Source of the DNA: Deltaproteobacteria bacterium
Lineage (GTDB): Bacteria; Myxococcota; UBA727; VGSZ01
DNA: 64,000 nt
Direction of reading: 5' to 3'
Assembly: GCA_016177705.1 (NCBI GenBank)
Contig: JACOUT010000009.1
Location: 769,519-833,518, forward strand
The translations under genes and the position numbers were made by a program. Below, one piece after another: positions 1-8,768 of the stretch (position 1 is the stretch's first letter; each line of letters opens with the position of its first letter). Under the pieces are notes generated by a model. That model was given only the letters and a program-made list of their open reading frames with translations, was not told the origin of the DNA and did not search any database.

Positions 1-92
1 CCGCAATTGCCACCGCGCGCGCCGCACGACAGCTCGCGACCGTCGCGCACCGCCGCGAGCAGGCGCCCGACGCCAAGCGTCCCGCGCCGCGC

Positions 93-707
93 ATGGCGGC
101 GGTCGCGCCCGCGCCACCCACGCGCCTTCCCAAGCTGATCAACCTGCCCGACGTGCGCCAGGGCACCAGCTACACCTGCGGCACCGCCTCGCTGATGTCG
201 CTGATGGCGTACTGGGGCTGGAAGGGGAACGACCCGAACGAGAAGGAGTTCGCGAAGGAGCTCGGCACCTCGTGGAAGAACGGCACTGAGCCGGGCGAGA
301 TCATGCGCATGGCGCGCAAGCTCGGCTTGCGCGTCAGCAAGCACGAAGGCCTCACGCTCGGCGACCTCGCGCGCGAGGTGAAGGCCGGCCACCCCGTCAT
401 GGTCGCCTACCAGGCCTACGCCGACGAGGCCGGGCCCTACCCCCACAAGAAGCCGTGGAAGGACGACTGGGGCGACGGTCACTGGTCGCTGGTCATCGGC
501 ATCGACGAGCACAACGTCTACCTCGAGGACCCGTCGATGCTCGGCAAGCGCGGCTTCATCCCACGCGCCGAGTTCCTCGAGCGCTGGCACGACACCGATC
601 GCGGCAACCGCCCCGTCTACCAGCACCTCGGCCTGGTGTTCTCGGCGGACACGCCGAAGAAGAACCTGAACGAGGTGGTGGTGAAGAAGTTCGCGTACGT
701 GCCCTGA
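93..707 (+). CDS. C39-like (papain-fold) cysteine peptidase
   Basis: A 204-residue protein with the layout of a peptidase C39-like domain. The sequence starts the fold with INLPDVRQ, then SYTCGTASL carries the probable catalytic Cys, DGHWSLVIG the catalytic His, and YLEDPS the Asp. The domain looks complete. Such domains cleave double-glycine leader peptides when fused to ABC exporters, but stand-alone versions like this one have no agreed substrate. The reading frame stays open upstream to base 3 of the window, so the true start (and possibly a signal peptide) may lie outside; the ATG used here is the first in-window start that keeps the domain whole. It converges on the lipoprotein pair that follows. 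Family assignment is firm, role unknown. Confidence 0.8.
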   Translation: MAAVAPAPPTRLPKLINLPDVRQGTSYTCGTASLMSLMAYWGWKGNDPNEKEFAKELGTSWKNGTEPGEIMRMARKLGLRVSKHEGLTLGDLAREVKAGHPVMVAYQAYADEAGPYPHKKPWKDDWGDGHWSLVIGIDEHNVYLEDPSMLGKRGFIPRAEFLERWHDTDRGNRPVYQHLGLVFSADTPKKNLNEVVVKKFAYVP

Positions 708-724
708 CCCGACGGGAGCGCGCG

Positions 725-740
725 CACCCGTCCGCGGGTG
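725..740. terminator. Hairpin between convergent genes
   Basis: A perfect 6-bp stem (CACCCG / CGGGTG) closed by a TCCG loop, of the stable UNCG type, sits in the 53-bp gap between two convergent genes. There is no T-tract on either side, so it would be a U-less terminator at best. Placement is the main argument. Confidence 0.3.
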
Positions 741-760
741 GACCGGTGCGGGGTGCCGCT

Positions 761-1945
761 TCAGAAGCTCGGGCAGTCCGCCGGCAGCGCGGGCGCCGGC
801 ACGCGCGCCTGCAAGTCGGCGGTGGCGCCGCGCAGGTCGCCGCAGTCGAGCGCGCCGTCGGCGCCCCGCAGGTCGAGCGCGCCGTTGCCGCCGTCGGCGC
901 GCACCATGCCGAAGGTGGACGGCAGTCCGGCGCCGGTCGGCACCAGGAACGCGAAGGGCGACAAGAGCGAGGAGTCGCTGTCGACGCGGTAGCTGCCCTC
1001 GGCAGCACCATCGATCTCGTCGCTCGACACCACGGTGCCGGCGAGCGCGCGCACCACGCGGCGCACGATGACGTTCTGCGGCCCGAAGGTGCTCTCGATG
1101 GACACGCCGGGCTCGCCGTTGTTGTCGTCGTCGGTGACGCGCTCGTCCATGGCGTCGGTCGGCAGCGCCTCGCTCGGGCTCGCGAGCGACGCGCCGAGCA
1201 CCTGCGCCGCCGCCAAGGCGGCCGCCGGGGGCGCGAAGGCGGCGCCGGTCTCGGCGCGCTCGAGCTGCCAGGTGATGGGGCCGAGCACCGGCATGGCGTC
1301 GACCACCGCGTCGGGGACCGTGCTCACCTGCAGGCCGGCAAGCCACACCTGCACGGTCGGCAGCGTCATGACGCAACTTCGCACCGTCATCGACACCTGG
1401 TCGCCCGTTTGCTCGAGGTGCACCATCGAGATCGTCGGCGCCGCGGCGCACTGGCGCGCGGGGTCGAGCGCGGCGCCCTGCAGCTCGGGCCGGTCGTAGG
1501 CGACCAGCGCGAAGTCGCCGTTCAGGTCGATCGGCTGCCCGGGTGCAGTGGGGTCGCTCGGATCGGTGGGATCGGTGGGATCGGTGGGATCGGTCGGACC
1601 GTCGCCGGCGCCGCGCACCAGCAGGCGGCACCTCGCCTCGGCGACGTTGCCGTCCCCGTCGGTCACCACCAGCGCGGCGGTGGCGATGCCGGAGGCGGCC
1701 GACGTGAAGGTGCCGGACAGCTCGGCAAGCTCCTGATCGCCCGGCAGCACGCGCAGCCGCACGTCGGCGAACGGACCGTCGAGGTCGCGCGAGGCGGTGC
1801 CATCGACGACGAAGGGCTCACCCACGCGTGCCTCCGCCGGACAGGTGAGCGTCGCCACCGGCAGGCTCGGTCCAAGCTCGGCCGGGCTCACCTCGCTCGC
1901 GCAGGAGCAGAGGACGACGACACCGGTGATGACGATGGCTCGCAT
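761..1945 (-). CDS. Lipoprotein, second of a tandem paralogous pair
   Basis: A 394-residue predicted lipoprotein. The N-terminus has a hydrophobic stretch ending in LCSC, a passable lipobox. Residues ~20-110 look like a beta-rich Ig/PKD-type domain (VDGTASRD, VVTDGDGN). A Thr-Asp-Pro repeat linker follows, then a C-terminal domain of about 230 residues that resembles the C-terminus of the gene just upstream: both have DP..QC...P, a following V.LEQ/V.VEQ segment, a DD(N/G)(N/D)G.PGV.I segment, and a Cys near the end. The frame extends upstream but only this ATG gives a signal peptide. It starts 8 bp after the stop of its paralogue, so the two are co-transcribed. No known function was recognised. 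Confidence 0.78.
   Translation of the reverse strand: MRAIVITGVVVLCSCASEVSPAELGPSLPVATLTCPAEARVGEPFVVDGTASRDLDGPFADVRLRVLPGDQELAELSGTFTSAASGIATAALVVTDGDGNVAEARCRLLVRGAGDGPTDPTDPTDPTDPSDPTAPGQPIDLNGDFALVAYDRPELQGAALDPARQCAAAPTISMVHLEQTGDQVSMTVRSCVMTLPTVQVWLAGLQVSTVPDAVVDAMPVLGPITWQLERAETGAAFAPPAAALAAAQVLGASLASPSEALPTDAMDERVTDDDNNGEPGVSIESTFGPQNVIVRRVVRALAGTVVSSDEIDGAAEGSYRVDSDSSLLSPFAFLVPTGAGLPSTFGMVRADGGNGALDLRGADGALDCGDLRGATADLQARVPAPALPADCPSF
1552..1596 (-). repeat. 9-bp in-frame tandem repeat (TDP linker)
   Basis: Five adjacent 9-bp units, three identical (GATCGGTGG on the plus strand) and two variants, encode the linker TDPTDPTDPTDPSDP in the minus-strand lipoprotein. Because the unit is three codons long, gain or loss of units changes linker length without a frameshift. 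Confidence 0.85.
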
Positions 1946-1953
1946 GATGGACC

Positions 1954-3402
1954 TCACTGGCACGCCGTGGCGCGGTCGGGGCCGGGGGCGGCGGCGGAGA
2001 GCTCTGCGGCGTAGGCGCGCACGTCGGCGCACGAGACGCTCGCGGGGTCGCCGTCGCGCGCGGCGATGTTGGGCGCGCCGTTCCTGCCGTCGACGCGGCG
2101 CAGGTGCGAGGGCGAGGGCATCGGCGTGATGATGGGGCTCAGGCCGCCGCTGCCGCCGTTCAGGATGACGCTCTCGGTTTCGGCCGTCTGCACGGCGTCG
2201 AGCGCGTCCGAGTCGACCACCGCGCCGTCCATGGTGAGCAGGCGCGTGCGGCTGACCGTGTACTGGTCGCCCTGCGTCGAGTTGTGGATGGTGACGCCGG
2301 GGTGACCGTCGCCGTCGTCGTCGCGCACGCGCGGGTCGTCGGCGCTCGTCGGCAGCGCCTCGCCGGCGCCGGTGAGCTCGGCGCCCATCACCGAGGGCGG
2401 CAGCGACGCCACGTCGGGCGCGAAGGCGCCGTCGGCGCCCACCTCCATGGTGAGCACCTCGCCGCCGGCGGCGTTCATGGCGGCGACGAACGACGGGTCG
2501 ACCCAGGTGCGGCTCTCGCCGATCAAGACCACGTTGACCGACGGCATGGCGATGTCGCACAGCTCCGCGGTGGTGGTCACCTGCATGCCCTGCTGCTCGA
2601 CGCGCACCAAGCCGAATGACGGCGCCACCACGCACTGCGGATCGGGATCGAGGAAGATGAGGCCGCCGATCTCGACCACACTGTAGGAGACCTGCGCGAA
2701 CGTGCCGGTGACGTCGAACGCCGCGTCGTCGTCGCCGATGAAGTGCAGCGCGATGACGACGGGCGGCGCGCCGCCGCCGCTGACGGTGACCTCGACGACC
2801 GTGGGCTCGGCAGGTGGCAACACCTCGATCTCGGCGTGAAAGAGCGCGCCGTCCTGCGTGAGCGTGATGGACTGCGGCAGCTCGACGGCGGCGCTGTCCG
2901 CTGCCAGCGCGACCACGGCGTCGGTGAGGCGGCGCCCCTCGATGACGAGCACGATCGGCTCGCCGCTGCTGGCGCGCACGCGGTCGGGCGTGGCGCGCGC
3001 GAGCAGCACGGGCGGCCCGCCGGTGGGGATGGTGAAGGACAGCTCGGCGCTGCCGACCACCGGCAGCTCGTCGACGATGGCGCTGGCGGTGACGGTGGCG
3101 CCGGCGGCACCCGCCGTCAGCTCGCTCTCGAAGGGGGCGTAGACCTCGGCCGTGGCCACGCCGTCCTGCACGCGCGCCTGCGTGGCGGACAACAGCCCAG
3201 GGCCGGCGAGCGTGAAGGAGACGACCGCCGTGGCGTCGAGGCCGGTCGCGCGCGCGCTCACGGCCACCCGCGAGAGCCCGTCGGCAGGGGCGCTCGGCCC
3301 CGACAGCGAGACCGTGAGCGCCGGCGGCTGCGACGGCGCGCACGCGAACGCGCACGCGAGCGCGGCGCCGGTGATCGTCGAGGTGAGCGGAGCGTGGCGC
3401 AT
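1954..3402 (-). CDS. Lipoprotein, first of a tandem paralogous pair
   Basis: A 482-residue lipoprotein: basic start, hydrophobic core and lipobox AFAC with the acylated Cys at position 21. The ATG chosen has a GGGAGG ribosome binding site a few bases upstream; an upstream GTG is possible but weaker. Two bacterial Ig-like regions appear to fill residues ~30-220 (SGPSAPADGLSRVAV is Big_1-like), followed by a C-terminal domain shared with the downstream paralogue. The acidic DDDGDGHPGV loop looks like a calcium-binding type turn. The gene is transcribed divergently from the kinase-FGE gene, with 136 bp between them. Likely exported to the outer envelope; function not known. Confidence 0.8.
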   Translation of the reverse strand: MRHAPLTSTITGAALACAFACAPSQPPALTVSLSGPSAPADGLSRVAVSARATGLDATAVVSFTLAGPGLLSATQARVQDGVATAEVYAPFESELTAGAAGATVTASAIVDELPVVGSAELSFTIPTGGPPVLLARATPDRVRASSGEPIVLVIEGRRLTDAVVALAADSAAVELPQSITLTQDGALFHAEIEVLPPAEPTVVEVTVSGGGAPPVVIALHFIGDDDAAFDVTGTFAQVSYSVVEIGGLIFLDPDPQCVVAPSFGLVRVEQQGMQVTTTAELCDIAMPSVNVVLIGESRTWVDPSFVAAMNAAGGEVLTMEVGADGAFAPDVASLPPSVMGAELTGAGEALPTSADDPRVRDDDGDGHPGVTIHNSTQGDQYTVSRTRLLTMDGAVVDSDALDAVQTAETESVILNGGSGGLSPIITPMPSPSHLRRVDGRNGAPNIAARDGDPASVSCADVRAYAAELSAAAPGPDRATACQ

Positions 3403-3538
3403 CGGGCCTCCCACGGGCGTTATCGACCCGCGCAGACCGCGGTCCTCCGCGCGAGCGGACGATGGGAGAGGCGGCGCCGATGTAGGGCACCTTCGTCGTC
3501 CGTCACCTGACCGACCATCGACGGTCTATCGTGGTCGC

Positions 3539-5062
3539 GTGGCGCGCCCCACGCCTCCGCGCGGCGTTCGACCCGGCACCGTCTTGGCCGGGCGCTTCTC
3601 CATCGTCGAGCCGATCGGCGCCGGCGGCATGGGCACGGTCTTTCGCGCCGTGCAGCTCGAGCTGCAGCGCGAGGTGGCCGTCAAGCTGATCGGCAGCGGG
3701 CGCGGCGCCACCACGGAGCAGGAGACCCGCTTCGAGCGCGAGGCCCGTCTGCTGGCGCGGCTGTCGCACCCGGCGATCGTCACCGTGCACGACTTTGACC
3801 GCACCGACGACGGGAGCTGGTTCTTGGTGCTCGAGCTGGTGCCCGGCGAGAGCGTGCAGCGCCGCATCGAGCGCGACGGCCGCCTGCCCTGGCAAGAGGC
3901 GCTCGCCGTGGGCGCGCGCATCGCGGAGGCGCTCGGCTACGCGCACGAACAGGGCGTGCTCCACCGCGACCTCAAGCCGGCCAACGTCATGCTCGCCACC
4001 GGCGCGTCGACCTCGGTCAAGCTGATCGACTTCGGCCTGGCGCGCCTGGCCGACGTCGCCGGCGGCGCGCCGCTCACCGAGTCGGCCTACGTGATGGGCA
4101 CGCCCGGCTACATCGCGCCTGAGTACGTGTGGAGCGGCACCATCGGGCCGCCCGCCGATCACTACGCGCTCGGCGTAGTGCTGTTCGAGATGCTCACGGG
4201 CGTGCACCCCTTCGCCGAGGCCGCGACCGATCGGATGCAGGCGGCGCGCGAGCTGCTCGCCGCGCGCGCACCGGAAGCGCCCTCCGAGCTGAAGAGCATC
4301 GTGCTCGCGTTGATCGAGCAGGATCCCGCTCGCCGGCCGGGCGCCCCGCGGCGGCTGCTCGGCGCGCTACAGGACACGCTGCTGCGCGGCGGCGCACCCA
4401 CGCCCATGACGCCGTCCCTGCCGCGCGCGGTGTCCGGCGTCGATCGCACCGGGCGGCCGATGGTGTCGGTGGCGGGCGGTCTGGTGCAGCTCGATCTCGG
4501 GCATGGCCGCGCGGTCGAGGTGCGCTTGCGGCCGTTCGCCATCGACAAGCACCTGGTCACCTGCGCCGACTGGCTCTCCTTCATGCGGGAGACCGGCGCC
4601 GCGGCGCCGGCGTCGTGGGACGGTCCGAAGCCGGGGCGCGCGCGCCTGCCGCTGCCGGTCGTCGACGTCTCGTTCGCCGACGCGAGCGCGTACGCCGCTT
4701 GGGCGGGTCGCCGTCTGCCCACCGAAGCAGAATGGGAGCTGGCGGCGCGCGGCCCCGAGCGTCGGCTCCATCCGTGGGGCGACACCTGGCAGAGCGGGCT
4801 GTCGCACCCGAGCCACGAGCTGCCGCTCGAGCGCCGCACACCCGGGCCCATCGGCCTGTACTCGCCGCAAGGCGACAGCCCGCTCGGCGTCCGCGACCTG
4901 CTGCAGATCTGGGAGTGGGTGGTCGCGCCCTACCAGCCGTCGGGGAACCTGGTGCGCGGTGGCCCCTGGCGCGACCGCAACGTGCCGCCGCTTCTGACCA
5001 ACCGTAGCTGGGAGGATCGTCCCGCGAAGGACGTCGGCTTTCGCTGCGCGCGCGACGGGTAG
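3539..5062 (+). CDS. Ser/Thr protein kinase fused to FGE-sulfatase-like domain
   Basis: A 507-residue fusion. Residues ~21-285 are a complete Hanks-type kinase: GAGGMG glycine loop, VAVKL lysine, HRDLKPANV catalytic loop, LIDFGLA magnesium motif and GTPGYIAPEY activation segment. From ~310 to the end is a formylglycine-generating-enzyme-like domain (IDKHLVTCADW, RLPTEAEWELAARG, VRGGPW, VGFRCARDG). The Cys that normally follows the GGSW motif in active FGE enzymes is absent (here GGPWRDRN), so sulfatase activation is unlikely and a binding or sensing role is a better inference. No transmembrane segment is evident. The GTG start is the last in-frame start before the kinase domain; no clear ribosome binding site is visible. 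Confidence 0.88.
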   Translation: MARPTPPRGVRPGTVLAGRFSIVEPIGAGGMGTVFRAVQLELQREVAVKLIGSGRGATTEQETRFEREARLLARLSHPAIVTVHDFDRTDDGSWFLVLELVPGESVQRRIERDGRLPWQEALAVGARIAEALGYAHEQGVLHRDLKPANVMLATGASTSVKLIDFGLARLADVAGGAPLTESAYVMGTPGYIAPEYVWSGTIGPPADHYALGVVLFEMLTGVHPFAEAATDRMQAARELLAARAPEAPSELKSIVLALIEQDPARRPGAPRRLLGALQDTLLRGGAPTPMTPSLPRAVSGVDRTGRPMVSVAGGLVQLDLGHGRAVEVRLRPFAIDKHLVTCADWLSFMRETGAAAPASWDGPKPGRARLPLPVVDVSFADASAYAAWAGRRLPTEAEWELAARGPERRLHPWGDTWQSGLSHPSHELPLERRTPGPIGLYSPQGDSPLGVRDLLQIWEWVVAPYQPSGNLVRGGPWRDRNVPPLLTNRSWEDRPAKDVGFRCARDG

Positions 5063-5071
5063 CGCGCGCCT

Positions 5072-6487
5072 TCAGCGCTTGCCTGGGCGCTCGATGCCGA
5101 ACGCGTCCATCTTGGCGACCAGCGTGTTGCGCGCCACGCCGAGCGCGCGCGACGCGTGCTGGAGGTTGCCGCGCGCCTCCGAGACCGCCGCGGCGACATC
5201 GTCACGGGTGAGCTGGCGCGGCTTCTTTTGCTCGAAGCTCGCCTCGCCGCGCACCGACGTGCGTGGGCGACCGAGCGCGCGCGCTTGTGCGGCGATGCGC
5301 TCACGCATCTCGTCGGCCTCGACCGTGTCACGGCCGTCCTCGAGCGCCTCGCGCGCCAACAGCCGCACCACGCCGCGGAGCTGTCGCAGCTCACCGGGCC
5401 ACTCTGCATCGACGCACGCGCCGAGCGCGCCCGCCGAGAATGACGCGGCAGCACCGTCCTCGCGGCGCAGCTCCTCGAGCAAGCCGCGCACCAACGCCGG
5501 GATGTCCTCCTTTCGCTCGGCGAGCGAGGGGATCTCGACGATGGCGCCGTCGGCGAGGCGGAACGCCAGGTCGTGACGCAGCGCCGTCTCGGCGAGCGGC
5601 TTCTTGGTGGCGGCGACCACGCGCACGTCGAGCAACCCGGGCGCGTCCGCCTGCGTGCCGCCGAGCGGCACCAGGTCGCCCGACTGCTCGAGCAAGGTCA
5701 AGAGGAAGCCCTGCGCCGGCGGGGCGAGCGAGTCGACCTCGTCGAGGAACAGCGTGCCGTGCTCGGCGGCGCGGAACGCGCCCGGCACGTCGCCAGTGGC
5801 GCCGGTGAAGGCCCCCTTCTTGTGCCCGAGCAACGTGCTTCGGAGCTGCGCCGGATCGTGCGGCAGCGCCGCGGCGTTGAGGGCCACGAACGCACCCGAC
5901 CGGCCGCTGTCGTCGTGGATGCGGCGCGCGGCCCAGGTCTTGCCCGTGCCGGAGGCGCCGAGCAGCAGCACCGGGCCGCGCCCGCGGCCGGCGCGCGCGA
6001 GCTCACGCGCGTAGCGATCGCCGCGCGCGCTGCCGCTCGCGTCGGGCAAGCTCGGCGTGGTCGCGGTCGCGGTCGCCTCCACCGCCGCGTGCGCGTCTCC
6101 GAGGAAAACCACGTCACCGACGCCGAGCACGAGCGGCTCGCCCGGCGCCAGCCGCCGGGCGGCGGCGAACAGGCGCGCGCGGCCCAGGTCGGAGTGCACG
6201 CCGCCGCCCTCCGCAACGTAGCTGCCGTTGGCAGAGCGCGCGTCGACCAGCACCCAGGCGCCCTCTTCCTCCTTCAGGTGCGCGTGGACGCGCGACACGC
6301 CGTCGTCGTCGAAGCACAGGTCGGCGCCGGCGCTGCGGCCGAGCGTGTACGCGACGCCGCTCGACAGGCGCAGCTCGCCGGCGGGACGTCCGCGTCGGTG
6401 CAGCACGAGCGCACCGGGCGCTAGCCGCGTCGACGGCTCGATCGGCTCGCCGGGGCGGCGCTTGCGGGTGGGACGGTCGCGCACCAC
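5072..6487 (-). CDS. FHA-domain sigma54-dependent activator
   Basis: About 471 residues. An N-terminal FHA domain (residues ~26-130) keeps the phosphothreonine-binding positions: TLGRS, VSRVHAH and SANGSY. The AAA+ domain has Walker A GASGTGKT (177-184), the sigma54-contacting GAFTGA loop (225-230) and Walker [11 protein letters not shown] Fis-type helix-turn-helix closes the protein ([20 protein letters not shown]). It should read a phosphorylated partner and open sigma54 promoters. A string of GTG codons near 6487 is the likeliest start; an extension upstream to 6556 encodes an uncharacteristic Cys-rich segment. It converges with the kinase-FGE gene (9-bp gap) and is divergent from the pseudokinase gene. 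Confidence 0.88.
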   Translation of the reverse strand: MVRDRPTRKRRPGEPIEPSTRLAPGALVLHRRGRPAGELRLSSGVAYTLGRSAGADLCFDDDGVSRVHAHLKEEEGAWVLVDARSANGSYVAEGGGVHSDLGRARLFAAARRLAPGEPLVLGVGDVVFLGDAHAAVEATATATTPSLPDASGSARGDRYARELARAGRGRGPVLLLGASGTGKTWAARRIHDDSGRSGAFVALNAAALPHDPAQLRSTLLGHKKGAFTGATGDVPGAFRAAEHGTLFLDEVDSLAPPAQGFLLTLLEQSGDLVPLGGTQADAPGLLDVRVVAATKKPLAETALRHDLAFRLADGAIVEIPSLAERKEDIPALVRGLLEELRREDGAAASFSAGALGACVDAEWPGELRQLRGVVRLLAREALEDGRDTVEADEMRERIAAQARALGRPRTSVRGEASFEQKKPRQLTRDDVAAAVSEARGNLQHASRALGVARNTLVAKMDAFGIERPGKR

Positions 6488-6506
6488 GGGCGCAAGGATA
6501 GCCGAC

Positions 6507-6519
6507 TGGCAATTTGCCA
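6507..6519. promoter_or_regulatory. Palindrome TGGCAA-T-TTGCCA, possible activator site
   Basis: A perfect inverted repeat of 6 bp arms around a single T lies in the divergent region, ~20 bp from the activator start and ~67 bp upstream of the -24/-12 element. Dyads in this place often serve as enhancer sites for sigma54 activators, here possibly for the adjacent FHA protein. Confidence 0.4.
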
Positions 6520-6573
6520 CGCAGCACGGCGACCGACCGAGGGCCGGGTGGCACACGGACGCGGCGGTCGTGG

Positions 6574-6589
6574 TGGCACGCGCGCTGCT
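6574..6589 (+). promoter_or_regulatory. Candidate sigma54 (-24/-12) promoter
   Basis: TGGCAC, five bases, then CTGCT: the invariant GG and GC are separated by the required 10 bases and only one core base differs from the TGGCAC-N5-TTGCA consensus. The predicted transcription start near 6600 would leave a 12-base leader containing the GGAGG ribosome binding site (6602-6606) before the ATG at 6612, so the geometry fits well. Confidence 0.55.
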
Positions 6590-6611
6590 TCATGGAGCCG
6601 TGGAGGTGCGC

Positions 6612-8093
6612 ATGTCCGACGTCGCCATCACGGTCCACTGGCAGTCCATTCACTTGGTTCAGGAGGCGCTCAAGGTCGTCGACCGCGCGCGCCTGCTCGA
6701 GCTACCGGACGCCTGCGTACCCGTTGGAACTGCCCCGGACGGCCTACCGTTGGTGGTGCGCGTCGACCGCTCGGCATCGATCATCGAGCCCGTGCTGCGC
6801 GCGGTGCATGCCGTCGAGATTGGCAACCTCTCCCCTGAGGCGAAGAAGCTCCTGCTCGAGTTGAACAAGCGCCTGCAGCACGAGCGGCGCGCGCTCGGCA
6901 TCGTCCCCAAGGGCCCGCAGAGCGACTCGCCCCACTACATCTCCATGCAGTCGGTGCCGGCGCTGTTCGGCGAGACGCTCTTGTGCCGGCTGCTCGGCGC
7001 GACGAGCCCGCTGCTGCTGCCGGAGGACCGCTTCAGCTTCGCGGGCAAGAGCGACGAGTTGGCGGCGAGGACCTCGTGCGGAGTGTTGATGCCGGTGGTG
7101 GAGCGGCTGCGGCTCGCCGACGACCTGCAAACGCGGCAGCACGTGGCGCTGCCGCTCGACGGTGGCGCGGCCCAGGTGGTGCGGCAGCGCGACGCCCTCG
7201 TGCTCGACGTGGGCGACGGGCGCCCGCTGGTCTTCGAGGATCTGCGACACCTGCCCTCGGCAATGTTCCACGCCTATCGGCGCGAGGGCGGCTGCAACCA
7301 GCTCATACACTTCCAGGGCAAGCTCGGTGACAACGAGGACTACCGCGCAGCGGTGCGGCGCGCGCATGCGGTCGGCTGGTCGGTGAGCCGCATGGACCTG
7401 TTGCACGCGGTCGCCGAGGTCGCGCGCGCGCTCTCCACCTTGCACGCCGAGGGATTGGTCCACGGCGACATCAAGCCGGCCAACATCCTGCTCACTGACG
7501 AGGGCGCGCTGCCGCACGACTCGCTCGACGTGAAGATCGGCACGATCAGCGCCGCCGGCACCAAGGGTTGGAACGCGCCGGAACAAGTGATCGCGCGCGA
7601 GGTCAGCCCGGCCACCGACGTGTTCTCGCTCGCGCAGCTCGTGGTGCAGATCCTCGAGGCGGCGGTGTTCGGCGACGAGCGCGCCTTTGTGGTGCCGGTG
7701 GGCGGCGGCCAGCGCATCAGGGAGCGCCTCCTGCCCGAGCCCGACGTCTACCTCGACCCCAACCTGATCACGTTCAGCGACGCCGCCGTGACCGCCTGGC
7801 GTGCGTTCTTGCGCCGCTGCCTCGCGCTCGACGCCGGCAAGCGTCTTCAGACCAGCGCCGCCTTCGCCGACGAGCTGTGCGACATCTGCGCGCGCCACCC
7901 CGTGCCCGGCCGCCGCGCCGTCTCCGGCCTGGCGGGTCGCCTGACGCGCCACGCCATCGGTGCTGGGCTCGGCGATCGCTTGCGCCGCCTCGCCGGGCGC
8001 GACAACGACGACGCCGTCGTGTGGGAGATGCACGACAGCTACAGCCACGTGCACCGAATGCCGTGGCGCATGGTCTTCGGGGTCGCCGCCTGA
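6612..8093 (+). CDS. Pseudokinase (protein-kinase-like, DFG lost)
   Basis: A 493-residue protein. The catalytic loop is recognisable as VHGDIKPANI near residue 283, and a GTKGWNAPEQ activation-segment end and ATDVFSLAQLV helix follow as in Hanks kinases. But the DFG motif is replaced (VKIGTISAAG), no glycine-rich loop is seen, and the first ~200 residues do not match a standard N-lobe. Magnesium-dependent catalysis is therefore doubtful; a scaffold or regulatory role is inferred. The ATG has GGAGG five bases upstream. The gene lies just downstream of a -24/-12 promoter candidate and opposite the FHA-sigma54 activator, which suggests it is that activator's target. Confidence 0.75.
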   Translation: MSDVAITVHWQSIHLVQEALKVVDRARLLELPDACVPVGTAPDGLPLVVRVDRSASIIEPVLRAVHAVEIGNLSPEAKKLLLELNKRLQHERRALGIVPKGPQSDSPHYISMQSVPALFGETLLCRLLGATSPLLLPEDRFSFAGKSDELAARTSCGVLMPVVERLRLADDLQTRQHVALPLDGGAAQVVRQRDALVLDVGDGRPLVFEDLRHLPSAMFHAYRREGGCNQLIHFQGKLGDNEDYRAAVRRAHAVGWSVSRMDLLHAVAEVARALSTLHAEGLVHGDIKPANILLTDEGALPHDSLDVKIGTISAAGTKGWNAPEQVIAREVSPATDVFSLAQLVVQILEAAVFGDERAFVVPVGGGQRIRERLLPEPDVYLDPNLITFSDAAVTAWRAFLRRCLALDAGKRLQTSAAFADELCDICARHPVPGRRAVSGLAGRLTRHAIGAGLGDRLRRLAGRDNDDAVVWEMHDSYSHVHRMPWRMVFGVAA

Positions 8094-8156
8094 TTCGCGT
8101 GAGGGCTTGCTCGCAGGGCGCATTCACGCGACCGTGCGGGCCAACCTGGAGGTCTT

Positions 8157-8738
8157 ATGCCCCGTCTCTCGTCGCTCGCACTCGCACTCGCCCCGCTCGC
8201 GCTCGCGCTCGTCATCCCGACAGGATGCAAGAAGGCGGTCGAGACGGCCGAGAGCGCGGCCATCGCCGCGGCCTCTGGCGGCAAGGCCTCCTTGACCGCA
8301 GACGGCAAGATCGAGGTCAAGACCGACGAGGGCACCGCCAAGATCGACCTGGCAGGAGACAAGGGCGTCGCCACCATCACCGGCACCAACGCCGACGGCA
8401 CCAAGTTCAACGCGGCGTTCGGTACCGCCGCCAAGGCGCCCGAGGGCTTCCCTTTGCCGATGATGGACGGCCTCAACGTCGTGCAGGGCGCGGTCTCCGA
8501 CAAGGGTGGCAAGAAGAGCTACGCGGTCATGGGGCAGATCGCCAAGACGGCCAAAGAGGTGGCGGACTTCTACGAGCCGGCGATGAAGAAGGCGGGCCTG
8601 ACCGTCACGCGCAGCGAGACCAACCTCGGCGGCCTGGTGATGCTCGCGCTCTCGGGCGAGGGCGGCGGCCACAAAATGGGCGTGGCGGCGCAAGAGGCCA
8701 AGGGCCAGACCACCGTGACCTTCGGCGGCGAGTGGTAA
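8157..8738 (+). CDS. Small lipoprotein of unknown function
   Basis: A 193-residue protein with a long hydrophobic signal peptide and a lipobox ending in Cys24 (IPTGC). The mature part is rich in Gly, Thr and Lys, with short beta-strand-like repeats (GKIEVKT, AKIDLAG, GVATITG) and then an alpha/beta region around residues 100-193. A GGAGG ribosome binding site sits just upstream of the ATG. It follows the pseudokinase gene by 63 bp and may share its transcript. No family was recognised. Confidence 0.8.
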   Translation: MPRLSSLALALAPLALALVIPTGCKKAVETAESAAIAAASGGKASLTADGKIEVKTDEGTAKIDLAGDKGVATITGTNADGTKFNAAFGTAAKAPEGFPLPMMDGLNVVQGAVSDKGGKKSYAVMGQIAKTAKEVADFYEPAMKKAGLTVTRSETNLGGLVMLALSGEGGGHKMGVAAQEAKGQTTVTFGGEW

Positions 8739-8768
8739 CGGCTTGAGGTGAGCCGATCGCGACGCCCG

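Noticed and set aside
1946-3490. Upstream extension of the second lipoprotein through the first one's gene in another frame
   Set aside because: The extension is Arg/Ala-rich low-complexity sequence; the real protein begins at the signal peptide at 1945.
8739-8755. Short hairpin CGGCT-TGAGGTG-AGCCG between convergent genes
   Set aside because: The stem is only 5 bp with a 7-base loop and no T-tract; too weak to call a terminator.
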